Shown here piece by piece: positions 1-5,009 of a DNA stretch of 5,570 nucleotides (position 1 is the stretch's first letter; each line of letters starts with the position of its first letter). Both the position numbers and the translations under genes were made by a program. This DNA is from Bacillota bacterium (GTDB lineage: Bacteria; Bacillota; Sulfobacillia; Symbiobacteriales; ZC4RG38), in contig QGUP01000152.1 of the NCBI GenBank assembly GCA_003242505.1, positions 1-5,570 on the forward strand. The letters run 5' to 3'. The notes under the pieces are model-generated. The model saw nothing but the letters and a program-made list of their open reading frames with translations. It ran no database searches and was not told where the DNA came from.

Positions 1-12
1 TTTGGTTAGGCT

Positions 13-49
13 TGCTTGGATTATAGGGTTACCGGTTCATCCATGTCAA
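13..49 (-). promoter_or_regulatory. Consensus sigma-A promoter facing out of the window
   Basis: Read on the minus strand, a perfect TTGACA (49-44) is followed after 18 bp by a perfect TATAAT (25-20). The seventh base after the -10 box is an A at position 13, the expected start of transcription. The spacer is one base longer than the 17-bp optimum and no A/T-rich UP element lies upstream of the -35 box. The site is 101 bp beyond the ispF stop and points left, so it drives a gene outside this window. In Firmicutes the gene after ispF is often gltX, but a tRNA or rRNA unit would also suit such a strong promoter; the sequence here does not decide. Confidence 0.85.
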
Positions 50-79
50 GCCAGGGGTCGTCCCAGCCCTGCCCGGGTC

Positions 80-103
80 GCCGCCAGGCGCCAGGCCGGC
101 GGC
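80..103 (-). other. GC-rich stem-loop after ispF, possible weak terminator
   Basis: On the minus strand an 8-bp stem (one G-T pair) closes an 8-base loop, 47 bp after the ispF stop. No T-run follows, so it is not a classical intrinsic terminator. It could slow polymerase, protect the 3' end of the operon mRNA, or be chance pairing in GC-rich DNA. An 11-bp direct repeat (GCCGGGCCGGC at 113-123 and 136-146) lies beside it. Nothing else recognisable lies between ispF and the promoter at 13-49. Confidence 0.25.
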
Positions 104-149
104 TCAACAGGTGCCGGGCCGGCGGGTCGACCGGCGCCGGGCCGGCCGG

Positions 150-623
150 TCACTCCCGGGCGATGAGGGCCACCGCGATGGCGGCGATGCCCTCCCCCCG
201 GCCGAGGGCCCCGAGCCCCTCGTTGGTGGTGGCTTTCAGGCTCACGTCCCCGGGGGAGAGGCCCAGGGCCTGGGCCAGGCAGTTCCGCATCGCCTCCCGG
301 TACGGGGCGATCCGGGGGCGCTCGGCGATCAGGGTCGCGTCGATGTTCACCGGCCGCCACCCCTGCTCCCGCAAAAGACCCCGGACCCTGGCCAGGAGGC
401 CGAGGCTGTAGGCCCCGGCCAGGGACGGGTCCGTGTCCGGGAAGTGGTGGCCGATGTCCCGGAGACCGGCGGCACCGAGGAGGGCGTCCATCACCGCATG
501 GGTGAGGACGTCCGCATCGGAGTGGCCCTCGAGCCCCACCTCCGACGGGATCGTCACGCCCCCCAGGACCAGGGGCCGGCCGGGCACCAGCCGGTGGGCG
601 TCGTAGCCGATTCCGACCCGCAA
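150..623 (-). CDS. ispF: 2-C-methyl-D-erythritol 2,4-cyclodiphosphate synthase (IspF)
   Basis: This cytoplasmic enzyme of the MEP isoprenoid pathway cyclises 4-diphosphocytidyl-methylerythritol 2-phosphate to methylerythritol 2,4-cyclodiphosphate with release of CMP. The 157-residue length is the family norm. The N-terminal GYDAHR supplies Asp8 and His10 and, with His42, gives the zinc ligands at the same numbers as in E. coli. The DIGHHFPDTD segment (56-65) and the C-terminal signature KATTNEGLGALGRGEG (130-145) are intact. The start is TTG: an in-frame TGA lies two codons upstream, no ATG or GTG is available, and GGAGGG (635-630) sits 6 bases before it. The gene follows lepB by 20 bp and is the last of a four-gene operon. 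The partner IspD is two genes upstream; IspE, which acts between them, is not in the window. Confidence 0.97.
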   Translation of the reverse strand: MRVGIGYDAHRLVPGRPLVLGGVTIPSEVGLEGHSDADVLTHAVMDALLGAAGLRDIGHHFPDTDPSLAGAYSLGLLARVRGLLREQGWRPVNIDATLIAERPRIAPYREAMRNCLAQALGLSPGDVSLKATTNEGLGALGRGEGIAAIAVALIARE

Positions 624-629
624 GGCTCA

Positions 630-635
630 CCCTCC
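630..635 (-). promoter_or_regulatory. Ribosome binding site fixing the TTG start of ispF
   Basis: GGAGGG on the minus strand lies 6 bases before the TTG at 623, in the 20-bp gap after lepB. It supports TTG as the real start, since the only upstream in-frame codons are GCC and a TGA stop. Confidence 0.75.
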
Positions 636-643
636 GTCCTGAC

Positions 644-1153
644 CTACTTCAGCGGCCCCCAGCGGCTCAAGGGCCAGAACCGGAAGACGGCCCGGCCCTT
701 GATCGCCTTGATGTCCAGCAGTCCCCAGATGTGGCCGTCCTGGCTGTTGTTCCGGTTGTCCCCCAGGACCAGCACCTTGCCCTCCGGCACCCGGACCGGG
801 CCGTACTCATAGGCTGGCGGCTCGGCGATGTAGGGCTCCTCCAGGGGCTGGCCGTTGATCCAGACCCGGCCGTCCCGGACCGCGACCTCCTCCCCGGGCA
901 GGGCGATCACCCGCTTGATGTAGTCCAGTTTGCCGCCCCCGGGAGGCCGGAAGACGACGATATCGCCCCGCTCCAGCTCGTCGAAACGGAAGAAGAGCTT
1001 GTCCACCAGCACCCGGTCCCCGGGGAGGATGGTCGGCACCATGGAGGGGGTGGGAATCTGCCGGGCCTCGGCCACCCCCGCCCGGAAGGCCAGGGCCAGG
1101 GCGAGCATCAGGATCAGGTCCCGGATCCACTCCCACAAGGCGGAACGGCGCAT
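644..1153 (-). CDS. lepB: Signal peptidase I (type I leader peptidase)
   Basis: This membrane serine protease removes signal peptides from proteins exported by Sec or Tat. Numbered from the start chosen here (169 residues), one N-terminal membrane segment at about 10-28 is followed by ARQIPTPSMVPT with the catalytic Ser37. YIKRVIALPGE carries the general base Lys80, and the box E signature GDNRNNSQDG lies at 131-140. The size and single membrane anchor match the short Sip-type enzymes of Gram-positive bacteria. Two starts compete. The ATG at 1159 overlaps the ispD stop (ATGA) but leaves only about one base after the ribosome site. The ATG at 1153 lies 6 bases after AAAGGTGGG (1168-1160) and is preferred; the difference is two residues. 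The gene sits between ispD and ispF, an uncommon location for this protein. Confidence 0.95.
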   Translation of the reverse strand: MRRSALWEWIRDLILMLALALAFRAGVAEARQIPTPSMVPTILPGDRVLVDKLFFRFDELERGDIVVFRPPGGGKLDYIKRVIALPGEEVAVRDGRVWINGQPLEEPYIAEPPAYEYGPVRVPEGKVLVLGDNRNNSQDGHIWGLLDIKAIKGRAVFRFWPLSRWGPLK

Positions 1154-1155
1154 CC

Positions 1156-1998
1156 TCATCCCACCTTTCGCCTGGCCAGGATCGCTTCGGCCAGGGCCCA
1201 GTCCTCCGGGGTGGTGAGCTTCAGGTTCTCCGGCTCGCCGGGGTAGATCGCCACCGGCTCCCCCAGCCGCTCCACCAGCACCGCGTCGTCGGTGCCGACA
1301 AAGCCGTCGGCCAGGGCCTGCCGGTGGGCCCGCTCCAGGAGGCTGGCGTGGAAAACCTGGGGGGTCTGGACCGCCCAGAGGGTCTCCCGGGGGAGGGTCC
1401 GGACCACCTGGGGCAGCCCCCCGGCCTCCCCGCCCCCGGAGCCGCCGCCGCCTCCGGCGGCCCCGGCGCCGCCCGCCGGCCCCGGGCCCCCCGGGGCCCC
1501 GGCACCGTGCACCGGCACCACGCCTCCGGCAGGCACCTCCGCCACCTTGATGGTGTCCTTCACCGGGATCCCCATGGTGAGGGCCGGGTAGCGGGATGCG
1601 GCGGCAAGGATCCCCCGCAGCCCCGCCGGGCTCAGGAGGGGCCGGGCGGCGTCGTGGACCACCACCACCCGGGGGCGGCTCGTCACCGCCTGGAGGGCCC
1701 GCCAGACCGACTCCTGCCGCTCCCGGCCGCCGGGGACCACCCGGGTCACCTTCTCGACGCCGTACTCCCGCACCAGGCGCCAGGTGGCCTCCAGATGGTC
1801 CGGGGGCGCCGCCACCACGATCTCATCCACCTGGGGCTCGGCGGCAAAGAGCCGGAGGGTGTGGATCAGCACCGGCACCCCGGCCAGGGGCTGAAACTGC
1901 TTGGGGGTGCCACCCCCCATCCGGCGGCCGCTGCCGGCGGCCGGAATGATGGCGGTCACCCCCACAGCCAGGGGAACCGACCCGATGGGTACCGTCAC
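1156..1998 (-). CDS. ispD: 2-C-methyl-D-erythritol 4-phosphate cytidylyltransferase (IspD) with a Gly-rich insertion
   Basis: IspD joins CTP and methylerythritol 4-phosphate to give 4-diphosphocytidyl-methylerythritol, the third step of the MEP pathway. The nucleotide-binding motif AAGSGRRMGGGTPKQF (20-35) carries Arg26 and Lys33, matching E. coli Arg20 and Lys27. VHDAARP (114-120), PVKDTIK (145-151), QTPQ (211-214) and LKLTTPEDWALAE (259-271) are all present. At 280 residues it is about 40-50 longer than usual. The excess lies between PVKDTIK and RTLPRETLW, the tip of the beta-arm that forms the dimer; Arg204, equivalent to the arm residue Arg157 of E. coli, is kept. The GTG start overlaps the yacL stop (GTGA) with GGTGG four bases upstream. 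A GTG at 1965 would give a more typical N-terminus (269 residues) but has no clear ribosome site. Confidence 0.96.
   Translation of the reverse strand: MTVPIGSVPLAVGVTAIIPAAGSGRRMGGGTPKQFQPLAGVPVLIHTLRLFAAEPQVDEIVVAAPPDHLEATWRLVREYGVEKVTRVVPGGRERQESVWRALQAVTSRPRVVVVHDAARPLLSPAGLRGILAAASRYPALTMGIPVKDTIKVAEVPAGGVVPVHGAGAPGGPGPAGGAGAAGGGGGSGGGEAGGLPQVVRTLPRETLWAVQTPQVFHASLLERAHRQALADGFVGTDDAVLVERLGEPVAIYPGEPENLKLTTPEDWALAEAILARRKVG
1160..1168 (-). promoter_or_regulatory. Ribosome binding site of lepB inside the end of ispD
   Basis: AAAGGTGGG on the minus strand overlaps the last codons of ispD. Spacing is about one base to the ATG at 1159 and 6 bases to the ATG at 1153, so it favours the second ATG. 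Reinitiation by ribosomes finishing ispD could still use the first. Confidence 0.6.
1417..1506 (-). repeat. Low-complexity segment coding a Gly/Ala/Pro insertion in IspD
   Basis: These 90 bases encode residues 165-194 of IspD, which consist only of Gly, Ala, Pro, Ser and Glu, with Gly in the majority and two poly-Gly runs. On the minus strand the DNA is almost pure G and C with GGC/GGG/GCC codons, a type prone to expansion by polymerase slippage. It has no counterpart in E. coli IspD and sits at the tip of the dimerisation hairpin. Confidence 0.8.
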
Positions 1999-3107
1999 GG
2001 CGCCACCCGCTCCCGCTCCGCACCCCGGTCGCCCCGGTGCTCGCCGCCCCGGGGCCGGGCGAAGATCATCCGGCCGGCGGAGGTCTGGAGCACGCTGGTC
2101 ACGAGGACGGTGATGGTCTCGCCCATGTACCGCCGGCCGCCGTCGACGACGATCATGGTGCCGTCGTCGAGGTAGGCCACCCCCTGGCCGGGCTCCTTGC
2201 CGTCCTTGATGATGGTGACGGTCATCTCTTCCCCCGGCAGCACCGCGGGCTTCACCGCGTTGGCCAGTTCGTTGATGTTGAGGACCGGTACCCCCTGGAG
2301 TTCGGCCACCTTGTTCAGGTTGTAATCGTTGGTGATGATCTTCCCGCCGAGGGTCCTGGCCAGCCGGAGGAGCTTGGTGTCCACCTCGCCCTCCCCCAGG
2401 TCCTCCTCGTAGATCTGCACCTGGACGCCCTTCTCCTTCTGCATCTGGGCGAGGATGTCCAGGCCCCGGCGGCCCCGGTTCCGCTTGAGGACATCGGAGG
2501 AGTCGGCGATGTGCTGAAGCTCCTCCAGCACCACCGAGGGGATGATCAGCGGCCCTTCCAGGAAGCCGGTGCGGACGATGTCGGCGATCCGGCCGTCAAT
2601 GATCACCGACGTGTCCAGGATCTTCGGGATGCCCCCCACCGGCGCCGGGGCCGGCCCGGCGCTGCGGGCGCCCCGGCGGCCGGCCAGCACCGCCCCCAGG
2701 AAGCTCTCCAGCTCCTCCCGCTTCCGGGCGGCGATGGTCATGCCCAGGTACCCGAAGACCAGGGCCCCCAGGGCCGCCATCAGGGGCCCCAGCCACTGGA
2801 CTTCCCGAATCGCCAGGCTGAGCAGGGTGGCGATGATAAGTCCCACGATGAGTCCGGCTGCACCAAAGATGATATCGAGCAAGGGGGTCTTGCTCAAGCG
2901 GCCTTCCATCCAGTTCACAACCGGGTGCAGCATGAATCCGATAAGGCCACCCAGGGCGCTGCCCAGGAGCAGGACGACCACCATCAGCAGGGTATTGTCG
3001 CTGACGGCGCCAAAGAACGGAACCTGGTCCAGTCCGAAGAAGGTCAGCGAAAAACCGGCCAGCACACCCACGCCGGTCAGAATCAGCCGCAAGCTTCTCC
3101 GAAACAC
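1995..3107 (-). CDS. yacL: Integral membrane PIN-TRAM domain protein, YacL family
   Basis: This 370-residue protein matches the architecture of Bacillus YacL. Four hydrophobic segments (about 7-25, 38-60, 77-99 and 106-126) are followed by a Pro/Ala linker (142-158), a PIN domain (about 161-285) and a TRAM domain (about 287-350). PIN acidic residues are visible: Asp165 in KILDTSVIIDGRI, Glu195/Glu196 in VVLEELQHI, Asp243 in VDTKLLRLA and Asp261 in ITNDYNLNKVA. This suggests a metal-dependent nuclease site facing the cytoplasm. TRAM domains bind RNA; the substrate is not established, so an RNA-related nuclease role is inference. The start is GTG with a near-complete Shine-Dalgarno (AAGGAGGTGG) ending 4 bases before it. 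It is first in the operon and its stop overlaps ispD. The yacL-ispD-ispF order is typical of Firmicutes, where disA and radA usually lie upstream; here carD does. Confidence 0.93.
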   Translation of the reverse strand: MFRRSLRLILTGVGVLAGFSLTFFGLDQVPFFGAVSDNTLLMVVVLLLGSALGGLIGFMLHPVVNWMEGRLSKTPLLDIIFGAAGLIVGLIIATLLSLAIREVQWLGPLMAALGALVFGYLGMTIAARKREELESFLGAVLAGRRGARSAGPAPAPVGGIPKILDTSVIIDGRIADIVRTGFLEGPLIIPSVVLEELQHIADSSDVLKRNRGRRGLDILAQMQKEKGVQVQIYEEDLGEGEVDTKLLRLARTLGGKIITNDYNLNKVAELQGVPVLNINELANAVKPAVLPGEEMTVTIIKDGKEPGQGVAYLDDGTMIVVDGGRRYMGETITVLVTSVLQTSAGRMIFARPRGGEHRGDRGAERERVAP

Positions 3108-3111
3108 CCTG

Positions 3112-3121
3112 CCACCTCCTT
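3112..3121 (-). promoter_or_regulatory. Strong ribosome binding site fixing the GTG start of yacL
   Basis: AAGGAGGTGG on the minus strand matches nearly the whole anti-Shine-Dalgarno. The AGGAGG core ends 7 bases before the GTG at 3107. Confidence 0.85.
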
Positions 3122-3155
3122 CATCCGGCCGCGACGCAGCCCGCCGGTATCCTCC

Positions 3156-3184
3156 ATTCTATTCCAGCAAGGAGCCCTCCACAA
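3156..3184 (-). promoter_or_regulatory. Candidate sigma-A promoter of the yacL-ispD-lepB-ispF operon
   Basis: On the minus strand TTGTGG (3184-3179) and TAGAAT (3161-3156) are 17 bp apart. The -10 box matches consensus at 5 of 6 bases and the -35 at 3 of 6. It would start transcription near 3149 and give a leader of about 42 bases. It is the best match in the 189-bp gap between carD and yacL, and a promoter is expected there because a terminator closes carD. Confidence 0.5.
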
Positions 3185-3267
3185 GGCGCTCCCGATGGTC
3201 TCCCTCGCTGCAATCCCTCTCTTTGCTAAGACGTTTCCAAACCCCTGCCAGGTTCACCAGGGAATAG

Positions 3268-3294
3268 ACAAAAGGACGGGCCCGGGCCCGTCCT
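3268..3294 (-). terminator. Intrinsic terminator of carD
   Basis: A perfect 22-base palindrome (AGGACGGGCCC followed by its exact reverse complement, 3273-3294) begins two bases after the carD stop. On the minus strand it runs into TTTTGT. The stem is entirely G/C-rich except near its base. Folding as a hairpin needs a few central bases as loop, leaving about 9 pairs. Placement and orientation fit termination of carD, isolating it from the yacL operon. Confidence 0.85.
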
Positions 3295-3296
3295 CC

Positions 3297-3776
3297 TCAC
3301 ATCGCCAGGGCTGAATCGACCAGGTCCACGGCCTCCTCGGGGGCCAGGCCCAGGGCCAGGATGATCTCGCTCAGGAGGATCTGCCGGGCGCTCTCCAGCA
3401 TCTTCCGCTCGCCGCCGGACAGCCCCTTCTCCCGTTCCCGGTCGGTCAGGTTCTTGACAACCTCCGCTACCTCCAGGATGTCGCCGCTGCGCATCTTCTC
3501 CAGATGGGTGCGGTACCGGCGGTTCCAGTTGGCCTGAACCTTGGCCCGGTGGGAACGGAGGATCTCAAAGACCTGGTGCAGGGTCTCCGGGGGCACCACC
3601 TGCCGGAGTCCGGCGCTTGAGGCCGCCTCGGTCGGAATCATCACCTGGAGGTCGCCCAGGGGGAGCCGCATCACGTAGTAGGTCTGCCGTGCGCCCAGGA
3701 CCTCCCGCTCCTCGATGGCCTCGATGATCCCCGCGCCGTGCATGGGGTAGACAACCCGATCCCCCACCTGAAACAA
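3297..3776 (-). CDS. carD: CarD family RNA polymerase-binding transcription regulator
   Basis: CarD proteins bind the RNA polymerase beta subunit through an N-terminal Tudor-like domain and contact promoter DNA with a helical C-terminal domain, stabilising open complexes, often at rRNA promoters. The 159-residue protein begins MFQVGDRVVYPMHGAGIIEA, the usual CarD opening, and the RNAP-interaction domain runs to about residue 60. The helical part contains NWNRRYRTHLEKMRSGD (83-99), whose Trp84 matches the DNA-wedging tryptophan of mycobacterial CarD. Two later helices (111-159) complete the fold. The start is TTG at 3776, with GGGGGGTG (3790-3783) six bases upstream. The frame stays open to a TTG at 3842, but that codon is the -35 box of the downstream promoter, lies only a few bases from the P1 start site, has no ribosome site, and would add 22 residues unlike the family. 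It is transcribed alone from two tandem promoters. Confidence 0.94.
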   Translation of the reverse strand: MFQVGDRVVYPMHGAGIIEAIEEREVLGARQTYYVMRLPLGDLQVMIPTEAASSAGLRQVVPPETLHQVFEILRSHRAKVQANWNRRYRTHLEKMRSGDILEVAEVVKNLTDREREKGLSGGERKMLESARQILLSEIILALGLAPEEAVDLVDSALAM

Positions 3777-3782
3777 GTGGCG

Positions 3783-3790
3783 CACCCCCC
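3783..3790 (-). promoter_or_regulatory. Ribosome binding site deciding the TTG start of carD
   Basis: GGGGGGTG on the minus strand differs from GGAGGTG at one base and lies 6 bases before TTG 3776. It supports the 159-residue form over the 181-residue frame opening at 3842. Confidence 0.65.
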
Positions 3791-3813
3791 AGCGTGCCCG
3801 TGCTCGCACCCCC

Positions 3814-3842
3814 AGGATAGCACACCGGCGGGCGATCGTCAA
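3814..3842 (-). promoter_or_regulatory. carD promoter P2 (extended -10)
   Basis: On the minus strand TTGACG (3842-3837, 5 of 6) is followed after 17 bp by TATCCT (3819-3814, 4 of 6). TGC directly precedes the -10 box, an extended -10 motif. The predicted start is near G3807, giving a leader of about 31 bases. The -35 box is also the in-frame TTG codon that falsely lengthens the carD frame. Confidence 0.5.
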
Positions 3843-3852
3843 TAAACTTTTG

Positions 3853-3881
3853 ATTGTATCATAACATTAGAATTCTGTCAA
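3853..3881 (-). promoter_or_regulatory. carD promoter P1 (near-consensus, extended -10)
   Basis: On the minus strand a perfect TTGACA (3881-3876), an exact 17-bp spacer and TACAAT (3858-3853, 5 of 6) are preceded by TGA, an extended -10 element. The region is the most A/T-rich island in the window. The start is expected around 3846-3848, giving a leader of about 70 bases that runs through promoter P2. It begins only 17 bases after the stop of the upstream serine hydrolase. Confidence 0.85.
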
Positions 3882-3898
3882 CAATCGGGAGCCGGCCC

Positions 3899-4897
3899 TC
3901 ACGGCCCGCCGGCGGCCAGGGCCTGGAAGTGGGCCAGCGCGGCCCGGCCCGCCCGGCCGAGGACGGCGATCGCGTCTTCCTCCCGGGCCACGCCCCGGGA
4001 GAAGCCGGCCATGGCAAAGGGCCGGCCCGGCAGTAGGACCAGGGCCACGTCGTGGAACTGCCCCTGGCTCTGGGTGCCGATCTTGTGGGCCACCGGCACC
4101 CCCGGGGGGAAGCCGGCGCCGAGCCGGGGGGCAAAGACGGTCCGCTGCATCAGGTCGATCAGGAGCCCGAAGAGGGGCTCGTTCCGGCGGGCATACAGAG
4201 CCGCCAGGTAGCCCAGGGCATCCTCCGCCCGGGTGCGGCGGAGGTTCCAGGCATCGCCGGCGCCCAGGGCGGCGCAGTAAGCGGTGACCGCGTCCCACCC
4301 CAGCCGCCGGGTGAGCATGTTCTTGGCCACGTTGTCCGAGTAGCGAATGGCGTAATCGGCCAGTTCCCGCAGGGTATACCGGCCCCCGGGACCCCGGCTC
4401 TGGAGGATGCCGGTGCCCCCTTCGTGGTCCTCGGGCAGGTAGGTGAGCCGCTCCTCCAGGTCGATCTTCCCGGCGGCGGCCAGATCGTACAGGTACATCA
4501 CCAGCGGCACCTTGATAGTGCTGGCCGGGTGAAAGACCTGGTCGCCGCCGACCACGACCCGGCGGCCGGTCTGCAGGTCCAGGACCGCGAAGGCAAAGGT
4601 GCCCGGCGCCTCCGCCGCGATGGCCTCGAGCTCGGCCTGCAGCCGGCGCCAGGCGGCATCGTCCGCGGCCGCCGCCGGGCTCTCCGGCGGCGGGACCTCC
4701 GCCCCGGGGTGGCTTTCCCCGGGGTTGCTCTCCTTCTCCCCCGGTTCGCTCTCCCCGGCGGGGAGACCCGCCCCCGGGTCGGAGGGCGGGAGGGGGCTGG
4801 GGCTGCCAGCCCCCTCGCTGGTGGAGTAGAGAGCCAGCGTCGCTGCAACCAGTGCCACCGCAATGGGAAGCCAGAGACTGCGACGTATGTTGTCCAT
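3899..4897 (-). CDS. Membrane-anchored or secreted serine hydrolase of the class A beta-lactamase fold
   Basis: The 332-residue protein starts with a signal peptide or anchor (hydrophobic 9-24 after two Arg). A Pro/Ser/Glu-rich linker (about 30-78) follows, then a penicillin-interacting domain (about 82-328). Active-site motifs are ordered as in class A enzymes: Ser126-x-x-Lys129 in HPASTIKVPL, Ser187-Asp188-Asn189 in RYSDN, and HKIGT (271-275) for the usual KTG. The distance from SDN to the helix beginning TRAEDALGYL is about 16 residues shorter than in TEM-type enzymes, and no WEPELN-like segment exists. The deacylating Glu166 therefore seems absent. A peptidoglycan peptidase or penicillin-binding role outside the membrane fits better than drug resistance; the substrate is unknown. 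No lipobox cysteine is present. The ATG start has GGAGG (4909-4905) seven bases upstream. It stands between the chorismate mutase fusion and carD with no obvious functional link. Confidence 0.88.
   Translation of the reverse strand: MDNIRRSLWLPIAVALVAATLALYSTSEGAGSPSPLPPSDPGAGLPAGESEPGEKESNPGESHPGAEVPPPESPAAAADDAAWRRLQAELEAIAAEAPGTFAFAVLDLQTGRRVVVGGDQVFHPASTIKVPLVMYLYDLAAAGKIDLEERLTYLPEDHEGGTGILQSRGPGGRYTLRELADYAIRYSDNVAKNMLTRRLGWDAVTAYCAALGAGDAWNLRRTRAEDALGYLAALYARRNEPLFGLLIDLMQRTVFAPRLGAGFPPGVPVAHKIGTQSQGQFHDVALVLLPGRPFAMAGFSRGVAREEDAIAVLGRAGRAALAHFQALAAGGP
4703..4753 (-). repeat. ESxPG repeats in the serine hydrolase linker
   Basis: Residues 49-65 of the serine hydrolase contain ESEPG, ESNPG and ESHPG (49-53, 56-60, 61-65), the last two directly adjoining. 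The stretch belongs to an acidic, Pro-rich spacer that separates the membrane anchor from the catalytic domain, plausibly spanning part of the cell wall. Confidence 0.7.
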
Positions 4898-5009
4898 CGT
4901 CTATCCTCCAGCCGCGTGGGCAGCCCGGTTCCTATTCGCCTCGAGAGGGGTTCCGTTCCTTCCGGCAGCGGCGGCCGGCAGGATCTGCCTTCTTTATTAT
5001 GCCTTCCTC
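4898..5009 (-). other. Leader of the serine hydrolase gene
   Basis: These 112 bases separate the chorismate mutase fusion from the serine hydrolase. On the minus strand they hold an A/T-rich patch (the -10 box of the candidate promoter), then a small perfect hairpin GGCAG-ATC-CTGCC (4990-4978). A purine-rich stretch with GAGGCGAATAGGAA (4944-4931) and the GGAGG ribosome site follow. No riboswitch or T-box signature is recognised, and the hairpin has no T-run, so it is not a clear terminator. Confidence 0.4.

Noticed and set aside
113..149. Repeated GCCGGGCCGGC and GGTCGACC palindrome after ispF
   Set aside because: Short and GC-only, expected by chance at this composition; no link to a recombination site or array.
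46..630. Minus-strand frame of 194 codons overlapping ispF
   Set aside because: It is the shifted shadow of ispF with Pro/Arg/Gly-rich nonsense composition; the ispF frame carries every family motif.
111..812. Plus-strand open frame opposite ispF and the end of lepB
   Set aside because: It is a composition-driven antisense frame over two recognised enzymes with no supporting motif.
3108..3265. Possible T-box, riboswitch or tRNA remnant between carD and yacL
   Set aside because: No T-box bulge sequence, conserved riboswitch core or cloverleaf could be found by eye; only a promoter and ribosome site are supported.
2037..3314. Long plus-strand open frame (425 codons) opposite yacL
   Set aside because: It is antisense to a well-supported gene in GC-rich DNA where stops are scarce; its translation is rich in His, Asp, Gln and Gly with no domain, and it runs through the promoter and terminator between yacL and carD.
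3777..3842. 22-residue N-terminal extension of carD starting at TTG 3842
   Set aside because: The codon lies only about 4-6 bases after the predicted P1 transcript start, has no ribosome site, is itself a -35 box, and CarD proteins normally begin at M-F-x-V-G-D.
3882..3910. Possible terminator between the serine hydrolase and carD
   Set aside because: The imperfect GGGCC/GGCTC pairing has almost no loop and only GATTGTT after it; read-through into carD cannot be excluded but a terminator cannot be supported.
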